Assembly: GCA_900555665.1 (NCBI GenBank)
Contig: USLX01000010.1
Span: 1 to 29,322 of the forward strand
Reading direction: 5' to 3'
Length of the DNA stretch: 29,322 nucleotides
From: an uncultured Eubacteriales bacterium
Lineage (GTDB): Bacteria; Bacillota; Clostridia; Oscillospirales; Oscillospiraceae
Position numbers and translations under genes: made by a program. Below the pieces are notes generated by a model. The model saw nothing but the letters and a program-made list of their open reading frames with translations, did not search any database and was not told the origin of the DNA. How positions within the stretch are numbered: position 1 is the first letter of the stretch; each line of letters begins with the position of its first letter. Positions 15,525-24,191 of the stretch are shown piece after piece.

Positions 15525-17350
15525 ACGAAAAACAGCCCCATCTGCGTCTGTTCGGCATTCCAAAGCTCGCAGCCTACCTGCCGGGCTATGGCAAACTGCT
15601 CTTCGCCATGGTCTTCTTCGGGACGCTGGGCAGTGTAATGGATGTTGTCATCCCGCTGTTCCAGAAATATGCCATCGATCATTTCATCGCCGAGGGCGCG
15701 ATGCACGGCCTCGGTGCCTTCCTCGCGCTCTATGTTCTCGTCATGCTGGTGCAGACGGCTTCCAACTATATATCGGCCTACGGTGCCTGCAAGGCGGAGC
15801 TTTATATTGGCCGCGACCTCAAGCGCCAGGCGTTTGACCATCTGCAGACGCTCTCGTTTTCCTACTTCAATCAAAATAGCGTCGGCTATGTTCATGCCCG
15901 CGTGATGTCCGATACTGACCGCATCGCGAGCACGCTTGCCTGGGGATTGATGGAGGGGGTCTGGTATATCGCTTACCTGATCTTTGCCATTGTCACCATG
16001 TTTGTCCTCAACTGGAAGCTGGCCCTCTGCGTGATGGTTATTGTTCCGGTGCTGGTGCTCTCGGCCAGCTATTTCCAGAAAAAGCTTGTCCGCTACCATC
16101 GCCGCGTCCGGGAGCATAACTCCCAGATCACCTCCAGCTTCAACGAGGGCATCACCGGCGCAAAAACGACAAAGACGCTCGTCATCGAGGAAAAGATGGA
16201 AGGGGAGTTTGAACAGCTCACCGGCGAAATGAAGCGCGTCAGCGTCCGTGAAATGCGCGCTCGCAGCCTTTTCATGTCGACAACGGCGCTTGCCGCCTCT
16301 GTGGCTCTGGCCATTGTGCTCTGGCGCGGCGGCCTGATCACGCAGCGCGGTGTCCTCCTGGTCGGCACGCTCTCCGTCTTTATGAACTACGCCCAGGGCA
16401 TGATGGAGCCCATTCAGTGGCTGGTGCAGGTGCTCTCCGCGCTGACCAATGTCCAGGTGAATGTGGAGCGTTTTACAAAGCTCATGGAAACGGAATCCGA
16501 CGTCCGCGATACGCCGGAGGTCGTGGAGCGGTACGGCGACGCCTTCCACCCCAAAAAGGAAAACTGGGAGCAGATCCACGGGGATATCGAATTCCGCGAC
16601 GTCACCTTCCGCTATCCGGACGGCCAGGAAAATATCCTCGAGCATTTTTCTCTCAAAATCCCGCAGGGCACCAACGTAGCCATCGTCGGAGAGACCGGCG
16701 CGGGCAAATCCACGCTCGTCAACCTCGTCTGCCGGTTCTTCGAGCCGACCGAGGGCCAGATTCTCATCGATGGCCGCGACGCGCGTGCGCGCAGTCAGCT
16801 CTGGCTGCATTCCAACATCGGCTACGTCCTGCAGACGCCGCATCTCTTCTCCGGCACGGTGTTGGAAAACCTGCGTTATGGCAATGAAAACGCCACCATG
16901 GAGCAGATCGAGGCCGCTGTCCACGCCGTTTCTGCCGACGGGATCATCGCCCGCCTGCCGGAAGGCTACGATTCCGATGTCGGCGAGGGCGGCAGTACGC
17001 TCTCCACCGGCGAAAAACAGCTGCTCTCGTTTGCGCGCGCCCTGCTCGCCGATCCGCGCATCTTTGTCCTCGACGAGGCCACCAGCTCCGTCGATACCGT
17101 GACGGAGCGCCTCATCCAGAACGCCATTGAAAAGGTCATGGCGGGCCGCACGTCGTTCATCATTGCGCACCGCCTGTCCACGATCCGCCGTGCCGATGTC
17201 ATCCTCGTCGTTCACGACGGCAAGATCGTAGAGCGCGGCACGCATCAGTCCCTTATGGCCGCCAAAGGTGCCTATTGGCAGCTCTATACCCGCCAATACC
17301 GGGAGGAGCAGACCAAGAACATCATGGAAAAAGACGCCACTCAGTCCTGA
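15521..17350 (+). CDS. ABC exporter half-transporter with catalytic glutamate (BmrD-like partner)
   Basis: The second half-transporter has 609 residues and starts within the stop of the first (ATGA overlap), as expected for a strict heterodimer. Six exporter helices span about residues 25-320. The ATPase has Walker A GETGAGKST (Lys396), Walker B FVLDE with Glu519 intact and switch AHRLST. Its signature is LSTGE (from 494) instead of LSGGQ. One composite site is therefore canonical (this Walker A/B plus the partner's LSGGQ). The other is degenerate (the partner's aspartate plus this altered signature). The two substitutions fall on the same composite site, which supports pairing of these two proteins. 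Confidence 0.92.
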   Translation: MNEKQPHLRLFGIPKLAAYLPGYGKLLFAMVFFGTLGSVMDVVIPLFQKYAIDHFIAEGAMHGLGAFLALYVLVMLVQTASNYISAYGACKAELYIGRDLKRQAFDHLQTLSFSYFNQNSVGYVHARVMSDTDRIASTLAWGLMEGVWYIAYLIFAIVTMFVLNWKLALCVMVIVPVLVLSASYFQKKLVRYHRRVREHNSQITSSFNEGITGAKTTKTLVIEEKMEGEFEQLTGEMKRVSVREMRARSLFMSTTALAASVALAIVLWRGGLITQRGVLLVGTLSVFMNYAQGMMEPIQWLVQVLSALTNVQVNVERFTKLMETESDVRDTPEVVERYGDAFHPKKENWEQIHGDIEFRDVTFRYPDGQENILEHFSLKIPQGTNVAIVGETGAGKSTLVNLVCRFFEPTEGQILIDGRDARARSQLWLHSNIGYVLQTPHLFSGTVLENLRYGNENATMEQIEAAVHAVSADGIIARLPEGYDSDVGEGGSTLSTGEKQLLSFARALLADPRIFVLDEATSSVDTVTERLIQNAIEKVMAGRTSFIIAHRLSTIRRADVILVVHDGKIVERGTHQSLMAAKGAYWQLYTRQYREEQTKNIMEKDATQS

Positions 17351-17465
17351 GCGGCGCCCAGGCGCAAAGGCCCCAGATCCGAGTGAGGTTTACCGGATGT
17401 GGTGCTTCCTTTTCTGTAGTCCCCGCGTTATCATAACCTCAGAGAGAAAAAGCAGGAGGATTCCC

Positions 17466-18509
17466 ATGAAAACCGTCAAAAAATATCTGCCCGGCGTCCT
17501 GATCGCCCTCGTCCTTGCTGCCGCAGCAAAAGCCCTCGAGGCGCTCGAGAGCGCCGCCGGCCTGCATTTTATCGGCGCGTCCGTCATTGCACTGTTTCTC
17601 GGCATGATTGTCAACCATTTCAACAAGCCCACAGCCCGGACGGCCCCCGGCATCAAATTTACCTCGAAAAAAATTCTGAAATTCGCCATTATTCTCCTCG
17701 GCGCCAGCCTGAATATCACCACGGTGCTCACTGTCGGCAAATTCTCACTTACCGTCATGCTCTTCACACTCGCGACCTGCTTTGGTCTCGGCTATTTCAT
17801 CGGCAAGGCCCTTGGCCTGAACTGGAAGACCAGCAGCCTCATCAATGCCGGCACCGGCATCTGCGGTGGCAGCGCCATTGCGGCCATTGCCCCGGTCATC
17901 GATGCCAGCGACTTGGATATCGCCTACGGCATGTCCGCGACCTTCCTCTTTGATATGGTCATGATCGTGGTGTTCCCGCTTCTGGGCCGCGCACTTGGCC
18001 TGTCTGATGCGGCCTTTGGCCTCTGGGCCGGCACTGCCGTCAATGATACCTCCAGCGTTGTTGCCACCGGCTACGCCTTCAGCGAGGCGGCGGGCGACTT
18101 TGCCACCATGGTCAAGCTCACGCGCACGCTATCCATCATCCCCGCTGTACTTGTGTTTACCGCCATCAGCCTGCACCTGAAAAAGAAGGCCGCTACGGCG
18201 GATGGTGCGGCCGTTCGGGTCAACCTGAAATCGATCTTTCCCTGGTTCATTCTGGCCTTCCTCGCCATGTCCGGCCTCACCAGCCTCGGCCTGATCCCGG
18301 CGGAGCTCGCAGCTGCGCTGAAGTCTGTCAGCAAGTTTCTGATGGTCGCGGCCCTTGCTGCCATTGGCCTGAATACCGACTTTAAAACCCTCTGCCGCTC
18401 CGGTGCGAAGCCCATGCTCCACGGCTTTATCATCTCGCTGCTCGTGGTGCTCGTCGCCATTGGTGTGGAGTATCTCATCGGCGTCGCCCCGACCGGCACG
18501 CTCGGCTGA
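17466..18509 (+). CDS. YeiH/UPF0324-family membrane transporter (putative sulfate/anion exporter family)
   Basis: This 347-residue protein has about ten hydrophobic helices. Family marks are FIGASVIALFLGMIVNH, KILKFAIILLGASLN, the repeated-looking NAGTGICGGSAIAA and AGTAVNDTSSVVATG, and AALAAIGLNTDF near the end. The family is annotated as putative sulfate exporters, but few members have been tested. The start at ATG 17466 sits behind a good AGGAGGA. It lies 115 bases after the exporter pair. A possible -10 TATCAT at 17429 has only a poor -35, so it may be read through from upstream. A link to sulfur released by the upstream PLP enzyme is possible but speculative. Confidence 0.85.
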   Translation: MKTVKKYLPGVLIALVLAAAAKALEALESAAGLHFIGASVIALFLGMIVNHFNKPTARTAPGIKFTSKKILKFAIILLGASLNITTVLTVGKFSLTVMLFTLATCFGLGYFIGKALGLNWKTSSLINAGTGICGGSAIAAIAPVIDASDLDIAYGMSATFLFDMVMIVVFPLLGRALGLSDAAFGLWAGTAVNDTSSVVATGYAFSEAAGDFATMVKLTRTLSIIPAVLVFTAISLHLKKKAATADGAAVRVNLKSIFPWFILAFLAMSGLTSLGLIPAELAAALKSVSKFLMVAALAAIGLNTDFKTLCRSGAKPMLHGFIISLLVVLVAIGVEYLIGVAPTGTLG

Positions 18510-18527
18510 GAATATTTTTCAAAGCCC

Positions 18528-18556
18528 TTGACGCACCAGGAAGAACCCATTATAAT
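18528..18556 (+). promoter_or_regulatory. Strong sigma-A promoter of the MATE gene
   Basis: -35 TTGACG (18528-18533), exactly 17 bp, then consensus -10 TATAAT (18551-18556). It starts 18 bases after the preceding stop codon, so MATE is transcribed as its own unit. Confidence 0.85.
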
Positions 18557-18606
18557 AATTTGGCTTTCCGAGTAAACCGGAGAAATCAGGATTTAGGAGG
18601 GGGATT

Positions 18607-19974
18607 ATGGCCCGTTCAGGTGCATTGCGCGGTGAAATCCAAATGACCGAGGGTTCGCTCTGGAAAAACATCCTGCTCTTCAGCATCCCACTGGTCTTCT
18701 CGCAGCTCCTTCAGGTCATGTTCAATATGGCAGACGTGGCTGTCGTCGGTAAATTTGCCAGCGACACGGCTCTCGGTTCTGTCGGCTCGACGTCTACGCT
18801 CGTCACGCTCTTCACCGGCTTTCTCATCGGCATGGGCAATGGCGTCAACGTCCGCGTGGCGCAGCATCTCGGCGCGCGCCACGAAGCGGAAACCAGCCGC
18901 TCCATCCACACGGCCTTTCTGCTCTGCACCATTGCAGGCCTGGTCATCATGGGCCTCTGCCTGGCGCTTGCGGCCGATATGCTTGAGGTTCTCCATACGA
19001 AAGAGGATCTGCTTCCCGGTGCGGTGCTCTATTTCCGCATCTACGCCCTCGGCATGCCGGCCCTCGGGATCTTCAATTTCGGCAACGCGGTGCTCAGCGC
19101 CAATGGCGATACGAAGCGACCGCTTCTGTATCTCACCATTGCGGGCGTGCTGAACGTCATTTTAAACCTTTTCTTCGTCATCGTCTGCAAAATGGCGGCT
19201 GACGGCGTCGCCCTCGCCAGCGTCATTTCGCAGTATGTCTCGGCGATTCTGGTCGTCTGGCACATGATGCGCCTGACGGACGCCTGCCGCTTCCGCTTTT
19301 CCGCGCTCCGGCTGCACGGCGACGAGGTGGGGCGGATCCTGGGCCTTGGCGTCCCCGCCGGGATCCAGAATATGATCTTCGCCATTGCAAACCTCTTCAT
19401 TCAGGCGGCCGTCAACTCCTTCGATTCTACAATGGTCTCCGGCAATGCTGCCGCGGCCAACACCGATACCATCATCTACAACATCATGATGGCCTTCTAT
19501 ACCGCCTGTTCGACCTTTATGGGGCAGAACTGGGGAGCAGGTCACAAGCGCCGCATGATGGAAAGCTATCTCATCAGCCTCTGCTATTCCTTTGGTATTG
19601 CGGCCGTGCTGGGCGTCGCCTTCTATTTTGCGGGCCGCCCCTTCCTCTACGTTTTCACCAACAGCCCGGAGGTGGTCGAGGCCGGCATGCAGCGGATGAA
19701 GATCATGTGCTTTTCCTACGCCATCAGCGCCTTTATGGATACCGCCATCGCAGCCTGCCGCGGTCTCGGGCGCACCATCGTGCCGACCGTGGTCGTCATC
19801 CTGGGCTCCTGCGTGTTCCGCGTGATCTGGGTCTATACCATCTTCGCACACTATCAGACCATTCCTTCGCTCTATCTCCTCTACGCCTTTTCCTGGACCA
19901 TTACGGCCACGGCGGAGATTGTCTACTTCCTGCACTGCTTCCGCCGCCTCCGCCTCGCGCCGGAGGCAGCCTGA
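18607..19974 (+). CDS. MATE-family multidrug/cation efflux transporter
   Basis: The protein has 455 residues, 12 predicted helices and normal family length. Its start is typical of MATE proteins: MTEGSLWKNILLFSIPLVFSQ, then MADVAVVGKF and GMGNGVNVRVAQHLGA. The second half repeats the fold, with LGVPAGIQNMIFAIANLFIQ and FMGQNWGAG. MATE pumps use Na+ or H+ gradients to expel drugs or metabolites; the cargo is unknown. The ribosome binding site AGGAGGGGG precedes ATG 18607. The TetR-type gene 60 bases downstream has its own promoter, so it could also control this gene. Confidence 0.93.
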   Translation: MARSGALRGEIQMTEGSLWKNILLFSIPLVFSQLLQVMFNMADVAVVGKFASDTALGSVGSTSTLVTLFTGFLIGMGNGVNVRVAQHLGARHEAETSRSIHTAFLLCTIAGLVIMGLCLALAADMLEVLHTKEDLLPGAVLYFRIYALGMPALGIFNFGNAVLSANGDTKRPLLYLTIAGVLNVILNLFFVIVCKMAADGVALASVISQYVSAILVVWHMMRLTDACRFRFSALRLHGDEVGRILGLGVPAGIQNMIFAIANLFIQAAVNSFDSTMVSGNAAAANTDTIIYNIMMAFYTACSTFMGQNWGAGHKRRMMESYLISLCYSFGIAAVLGVAFYFAGRPFLYVFTNSPEVVEAGMQRMKIMCFSYAISAFMDTAIAACRGLGRTIVPTVVVILGSCVFRVIWVYTIFAHYQTIPSLYLLYAFSWTITATAEIVYFLHCFRRLRLAPEAA

Positions 19975-19976
19975 GC

Positions 19977-20005
19977 TTGCGCCTGCCCGAAAACTGTGCT
20001 ATACT
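19977..20005 (+). promoter_or_regulatory. Extended -10 promoter of the TetR-type gene
   Basis: -35 TTGCGC (19977-19982), a 17-bp spacer, then TATACT (20000-20005) preceded by TG one base before, making an extended -10. It overlaps the first bases after the MATE stop codon. Confidence 0.65.
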
Positions 20006-20034
20006 GAACGCAGAACAGCCGGAAGGGGAGGCCT

Positions 20035-20616
20035 ATGTCCCAGATTACCAAGCGGGCGCTGTCCGCATCGCTCAAAAAGCTGCTCCTGCAAAAGCCACTC
20101 AGCAAAATTACCATCAACGACATCGCAGAGGACTGCGGCATCAACCGTATGACCTTCTATTACCACTTCAAGGACATCTACGACCTGATCGAGTGGACCT
20201 GCGAAGAGGACGCCAGCCGTGCCCTCGCCGGACAAAAGACCTACGATACCTGGCAGCAGGGCCTGCTTCAGATCTTTGAGGCCGTCCTTCAGAATAAGCC
20301 CTTTATCATGAACGTCTACCATTCCGTCAGTCGTGAGCAGGTGGAGAATTATCTCTACAAGCTGACCTATGACCTGCTCGTCGGCGTCGTCCGGGAAAAG
20401 GCCGCCGGGATGTCCGTCCGCGAAGAGGATCAGGACTTCATCGCCACCGTCTACAAATACGCCTTCGTCGGCCTCATGCTTGACTGGATCAAGTCCGATA
20501 TGAAGGCCGATCCGCAGCTGATTGTCGATCGTTTGGCTCAGGTCATGCACGGCAACGTTGCCGCCGCGCTCGAGCGTCTGCGCATCGACAAGACCCCATC
20601 AAATCCTGCTGAATGA
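20035..20616 (+). CDS. TetR/AcrR-family transcriptional regulator
   Basis: This 193-residue regulator has an N-terminal helix-turn-helix at about residues 8-55: KITINDIAEDCGINRMTFYYHFKDIYDLI is the classic TetR recognition block. The C-terminal ligand domain (about 70-185) resembles the DhaS-like TetR group, with NVYHSVSREQVENYLYK. It sits directly upstream of oleate hydratase, on the same strand, and is separated from it by a terminator and a new promoter. That promoter carries a palindrome over the -10 box, a plausible target. Likely ligands would be fatty acids or related amphiphiles (inference). The MATE gene upstream is an alternative target. Confidence 0.9.
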   Translation: MSQITKRALSASLKKLLLQKPLSKITINDIAEDCGINRMTFYYHFKDIYDLIEWTCEEDASRALAGQKTYDTWQQGLLQIFEAVLQNKPFIMNVYHSVSREQVENYLYKLTYDLLVGVVREKAAGMSVREEDQDFIATVYKYAFVGLMLDWIKSDMKADPQLIVDRLAQVMHGNVAAALERLRIDKTPSNPAE

Positions 20617-20638
20617 TAAAAAATCAAACAATTGCAGC

Positions 20639-20671
20639 GCCGGTGATAAGAATTTTATCACCGGCATTTTT
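20639..20671 (+). terminator. Intrinsic terminator of the TetR-type gene
   Basis: An 11-bp perfect stem (20639-20649 with 20655-20665) with a 5-nt loop is followed by ATTTTTCT. It separates the regulator from oleate hydratase. Confidence 0.88.
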
Positions 20672-20678
20672 CTGTTTA

Positions 20679-20708
20679 TTGTCCTTTTTCCGCCGCTGGA
20701 GTATACTC
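20679..20708 (+). promoter_or_regulatory. Oleate hydratase promoter with overlapping palindrome
   Basis: -35 TTGTCC (20679-20684), a 17-bp spacer, then -10 TATACT (20702-20707). The perfect palindrome GAGTATACTC (20699-20708) covers the -10 box. A repressor bound there would block RNA polymerase, which makes it a candidate operator for the adjacent TetR-type protein. A 10-bp palindrome is short for a TetR site, so the operator role is tentative. Confidence 0.6.
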
Positions 20709-20763
20709 AAACCATCAAAAGGAAGAATAAACAACAGCGGAATCTAAATGGAGGTACTGAATC

Positions 20764-22539
20764 ATGTATTATTCGAGTGGTAACTATGAAGCATTTGCCC
20801 GTCCGAAAAAGCCCGCGGGCGTAGACAACAAATCGGCCTATATCGTGGGCAGCGGCCTTGCAGCCCTGACGGCAGCCTGCTATCTCGTCCGCGATGCCCA
20901 GATGAAGGGCGAGCGCGTCCACGTCCTGGAAAAGGGCCCCACCGCAGGCGGCGCCTGCGACGGCTATAAGTTTGAAAACCTGGGCTACGTCATGCGCGGC
21001 GGCCGCGAGATGGACAACCATTTCGAGGTCATGTGGGATCTGTTCCATTCCATCCCGTCCCTTGAAACCGAGGGTGTCAGCGTCCTCGACGAGTACTATT
21101 GGCTCAACAAAGAGGATCCCAACTACTCTCTCTGCCGTGCAACGGTCAACCGCGGCCAGGACGCCGGCACAAACGGCAAGTTTGCCATCTCTGACAAGGG
21201 CGCCATGGAGATCATGAAGCTCTTCTTCACCCCGAATGAACAGCTCCAGGATAAGAAGATCACCGATTTCTTCGACGACGAAGTCTTAAACTCCAACTTC
21301 TGGCTTTACTGGCGCACCATGTTCGCCTTTGAAAACTGGCACAGCGCCCTGGAGATGAAGCTTTATATCCAGCGCTATATCCACCACATCGGCGGTCTGC
21401 CCGACTTCACGGCTCTGCGCTTCACGAAATACAACCAGTATGAGTCCATGATCCTCCCGATGGTGAAATACCTCGAGAACTTCGGCGTGCAGTTCCACTT
21501 CGGCGTCCAGGTCACGAATGTAGAATTTGACTGCCAGCCGGGCCGGAAGCTTGCCAAGCGGATCGACCTCCTGGAGGACGGCAAAGAAGAGCATATTGAC
21601 CTCACGGAAAATGATCTCGTCTTCATCACCAACGGCGGCTGCGTCGAAAATTCCTCCATGGGCAGCCAGAACGAGCCGGCGGCGTACAACACCGAGCTGA
21701 AGCCGGGCGGCGGCTGGGATATGTGGCGGAAGATTGCCGCGCAGGATCCCGCCTTCGGCCATCCCGACAAGTTCTGCTCCGACCCCGAGAAGACCAACTG
21801 GATGAGCGCCACCGTCGAAACGCTCGACCAGAAGATTATCCCCTATATCAAAAACATCTGCAAGCGCGATCCGTTCACCGGCAAGGTCGTCACCGGCGGC
21901 ATCGTGAGCGTGAAAGACTCCAGCTGGCTTCTCAGCTGGACCATCAACCGCCAGCCGCAGTTCCACAGCCAGCCCAAAGATCACTGCCTCGTCTGGGTTT
22001 ACGCCCTGTTCACCGACAAGCCCGGCGACTTCATCAAAAAGCCGATGCGCGAGTGCACGGGCCGCGAGATCTGCATGGAGTGGCTCTATCACATCGGTGT
22101 CCCCGAAGATCAGATTGAAAACCTTGCGACCAACAGCGCCAATACCGTCCCGGTCATGATGCCCTATATCGATGCCTTCTTCATGCCGCGCGCCTATGGC
22201 GACCGGCCGAAGGTCGTGCCCGACGGCGCTGTGAACTTTGCATTCCTCGGCCAGTTCGCGGAAACCCCGCGCGATACCATCTTCACCACCGAGTATTCCA
22301 TGCGCACCGGTATGGAAGCGGTTTACACGCTGTTGAACGTCGACCGCGGTGTCCCTGAGGTCTGGGGCAGCGTCTATGACGTTCGTGACCTCCTGAACGC
22401 GACCGTCAAGCTCCGCGACGGCAAACCCATCACGGACATGGACATGAACCTGCTTGAAAAGCTCGCCATCAAAAAGGGCCTTTCCAAGCTCGAAGGTACC
22501 GATCTTGAAAAGCTCCTCAAGGAGTATCATGTGATCTGA
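20764..22539 (+). CDS. ohyA: Oleate hydratase (FAD-dependent fatty acid double-bond hydratase)
   Basis: The protein has 591 residues, the normal length for the family. The N-terminal FAD fold has GSGLAA (29-34), with the dinucleotide acidic end in VLEKGPTAGGACDG. The active-site loop MRGGREMDNHFE places Glu82 in the position of the catalytic glutamate of the Staphylococcus OhyA group. The enzyme adds water across the cis-9 double bond of unsaturated fatty acids, turning oleate into 10-hydroxystearate and linoleate into its 10-hydroxy product. FAD plays a structural role. It acts at the inner face of the membrane and is linked to tolerance of toxic unsaturated fatty acids. The start ATG 20764 follows TGGAGGT. 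Confidence 0.95.
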   Translation: MYYSSGNYEAFARPKKPAGVDNKSAYIVGSGLAALTAACYLVRDAQMKGERVHVLEKGPTAGGACDGYKFENLGYVMRGGREMDNHFEVMWDLFHSIPSLETEGVSVLDEYYWLNKEDPNYSLCRATVNRGQDAGTNGKFAISDKGAMEIMKLFFTPNEQLQDKKITDFFDDEVLNSNFWLYWRTMFAFENWHSALEMKLYIQRYIHHIGGLPDFTALRFTKYNQYESMILPMVKYLENFGVQFHFGVQVTNVEFDCQPGRKLAKRIDLLEDGKEEHIDLTENDLVFITNGGCVENSSMGSQNEPAAYNTELKPGGGWDMWRKIAAQDPAFGHPDKFCSDPEKTNWMSATVETLDQKIIPYIKNICKRDPFTGKVVTGGIVSVKDSSWLLSWTINRQPQFHSQPKDHCLVWVYALFTDKPGDFIKKPMRECTGREICMEWLYHIGVPEDQIENLATNSANTVPVMMPYIDAFFMPRAYGDRPKVVPDGAVNFAFLGQFAETPRDTIFTTEYSMRTGMEAVYTLLNVDRGVPEVWGSVYDVRDLLNATVKLRDGKPITDMDMNLLEKLAIKKGLSKLEGTDLEKLLKEYHVI

Positions 22540-22795
22540 GGAATTGCTCCTGAATTCAGCAAGCCCGGCAGTCAGAGATTTCAGAAGGGAAGCCGCCCCA
22601 ATCAGGCGTCCCCACCTTTGAGCCTGCCAAGTGTGGAGCATGAAACCGTGCTTTCTCCGAAGGTCATCACCCCCAAAGAGCGTCCCAGCGCTGCCGCTGC
22701 CCTCCGGCAGCTTCGTGCGGCGCGCCGGTGATCGTGAAAGGCGTGCCCGCACCCCGCCTGCTTCCAATCCTGGAAGCAGGCGGATCTTTTTTTCG
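22540..22795 (+). other. Structured noncoding stretch ending in a terminator (3' UTR or small RNA)
   Basis: No frame here looks coding. Several local helices can form: AGCATG/CGTGCT around an AAAC loop (about 22637-22652), GCTGCC/GGCAGC in the CTGCCG-rich part (about 22690-22712), and the terminator at 22754-22783. It may be the long 3' end of the oleate hydratase mRNA, a processed small RNA, or a remnant. I compared it mentally with 6S RNA and with the TPP and molybdenum-cofactor riboswitches and could not make a match. Confidence 0.4.
22754..22791 (+). terminator. Intrinsic terminator
   Basis: A perfect 13-bp stem (22754-22766 with 22771-22783) around loop ATCC, followed by ATC and a run of seven T. 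It ends transcription from oleate hydratase or from a small RNA about 215 bases after the oleate hydratase stop. Confidence 0.9.
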
Positions 22796-22881
22796 CAGGA
22801 CCCGCAAGCTGTCGGGCATTCCTTTTCGCACCAGCCGGCGCTGCGCGTTTCGCAGCTTTTGACATTCCCCAATTCCCTCCG

Positions 22882-22910
22882 TTGTATTTATGAGAAAATC
22901 ATGATAAAAT
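22882..22910 (+). promoter_or_regulatory. Sigma-A promoter of the xdhC unit
   Basis: -35 TTGTAT (22882-22887), 17 bp, then -10 TAAAAT (22905-22910). It lies close to the CAAGGAGG ribosome binding site, so the leader is only a few bases long. Confidence 0.6.
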
Positions 22911-22930
22911 CAAACCAAGGAGGCTGCACG

Positions 22931-23167
22931 ATGGAATCTACGCATAACACGTTTTCCTGGACGCCGGAGCGCGTGCGCTTTATGGCCGATGCCCTCCGTT
23001 ATCTCCGCGCCTATGCGCCGCATCCGGAAGAGATCTCGCCGGATGCCGTTCTCCCGCAGCTCAGGCCCCTTCCCAATCATCCGGACTTCCGGTTTTACCT
23101 GCCGAGGAAACGCGAAATTGGACTGATTACCTTTGAAACTTCGAATATTCAGGAGGTTTTTGCATGA
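22931..23167 (+). CDS. Small hypothetical protein coupled to XdhC
   Basis: This unrecognised 78-residue protein starts at ATG 22931 behind a strong AAGGAGG, and its stop overlaps the xdhC start (ATGA). It has a probable amphipathic helix at about 11-28 (PERVRFMADALRYLRAYA) and a proline-rich middle (PLPNHPDFRF). The basic end (YLPRKREIGLITFE) suggests a soluble protein. No known catalytic motif is visible. Confidence 0.65.
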   Translation: MESTHNTFSWTPERVRFMADALRYLRAYAPHPEEISPDAVLPQLRPLPNHPDFRFYLPRKREIGLITFETSNIQEVFA

Positions 23168-24189
23168 AACAGCTCTTTGAGGCCCTGCTTGCCGTGCTGC
23201 GGCGCGGGGAGACTGCCGCACTTTGCACGATCCTTGGTACAAGCGGTTCCGCGCCGCGCGGCGCCGGCGCAAAAATGGCCGTTTTTGCCGACGGAACCAG
23301 CATCGGAACGGTTGGCGGCGGTGCGGTGGAGCTTCGCACGATCGGCATGGCGCAGGAGGCCATTGCCAGCGGAAGGTCGCTTCTGCACGGCTTTTCGCTC
23401 GCCCAAAATCAAATCGAAGACCTCGGCATGATCTGCGGCGGCAATGTCACAATCTATATCCAGGTTCTCTGCCCGCAGCAGCCCGGCCTGCTTGCGTTTT
23501 TGGAGGATGTCTGCGCCCTGCTTACGCAGACGCAGAGCGCCTGGCTGCTCTACGAGCTGAAAGACGGTGAGGTCAGCCAGATGGGAACCTATACGGCCTC
23601 AGCCGGCCTCCGGCATATGCTTCTGGATGAGTCGGAGTTAAACTGTCTGCTCACCAGCCAGCCGGTCTATCAACCCGGCGAGCCGGCCTACTATGCCGAG
23701 CCGCTGGTGATGGCCGGAACGGTCTATATTTTCGGCGGCGGTCATGTTGGCACGGCGCTTGTGCCGGTGCTGCACTACGTCGGCTTCCGGGTCGCGGTTT
23801 TTGATAACCGCCCCGATTTTGCCACGCCGGATCATTATCCGCAGGCAGATTCCGTTATTTTTGGCCAATATCAGGACTTTTCTCCCTGGGTCACGCTGCA
23901 CCCGGAGGACTATGTCGCTATCATGACCCCCGGCCACCAGGCCGACCGGGAGGTGCTCCTCCAGGCCCTGCGCAGCGAAGCAACCTACATCGGCTGCATC
24001 GGCAGCCGCAGTAAGATCGCCGGTACACGCGCGTGGCTGGAAGAGCACGGCATCCCGCGCGAGGCGTGGGCACGGGTGCATGCACCGATCGGCATTCCGC
24101 TCGGCGGACGGACACCGGAGGAGATCGCCGTCAGTATTGCCGCAGAGATGATCCGCCATCGGGCCGAACATCTCGGAAATCGGAGGTAA
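23164..24189 (+). CDS. XdhC/CoxI-family molybdoenzyme maturation protein
   Basis: This 341-residue protein has the two XdhC domains. The N-terminal one (about 5-95) reads ALCTILGTSGSAPRGAGAKM and GTVGGGAVE. The C-terminal Rossmann-like one begins IFGGGHVG (190-196) and contains TPGHQAD and YIGCIGSRSK. XdhC proteins bind molybdenum cofactor and help sulfurate and insert it into xanthine dehydrogenase-type hydroxylases. No such hydroxylase gene is visible in this window, so the client enzyme must be elsewhere. It is translated with the upstream 78-aa protein and followed two bases later by a DUF1653 gene. Confidence 0.92.
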   Translation: MKQLFEALLAVLRRGETAALCTILGTSGSAPRGAGAKMAVFADGTSIGTVGGGAVELRTIGMAQEAIASGRSLLHGFSLAQNQIEDLGMICGGNVTIYIQVLCPQQPGLLAFLEDVCALLTQTQSAWLLYELKDGEVSQMGTYTASAGLRHMLLDESELNCLLTSQPVYQPGEPAYYAEPLVMAGTVYIFGGGHVGTALVPVLHYVGFRVAVFDNRPDFATPDHYPQADSVIFGQYQDFSPWVTLHPEDYVAIMTPGHQADREVLLQALRSEATYIGCIGSRSKIAGTRAWLEEHGIPREAWARVHAPIGIPLGGRTPEEIAVSIAAEMIRHRAEHLGNRR

Positions 24190-24191
24190 GC

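Noticed and set aside
22560..22745. TPP or molybdenum-cofactor riboswitch upstream of xdhC
   Set aside because: A few bases recall the TPP consensus (TCAGAGA, CCTTTGAGCCTG), but the conserved pairing does not follow. A terminator and a new promoter separate the region from xdhC.
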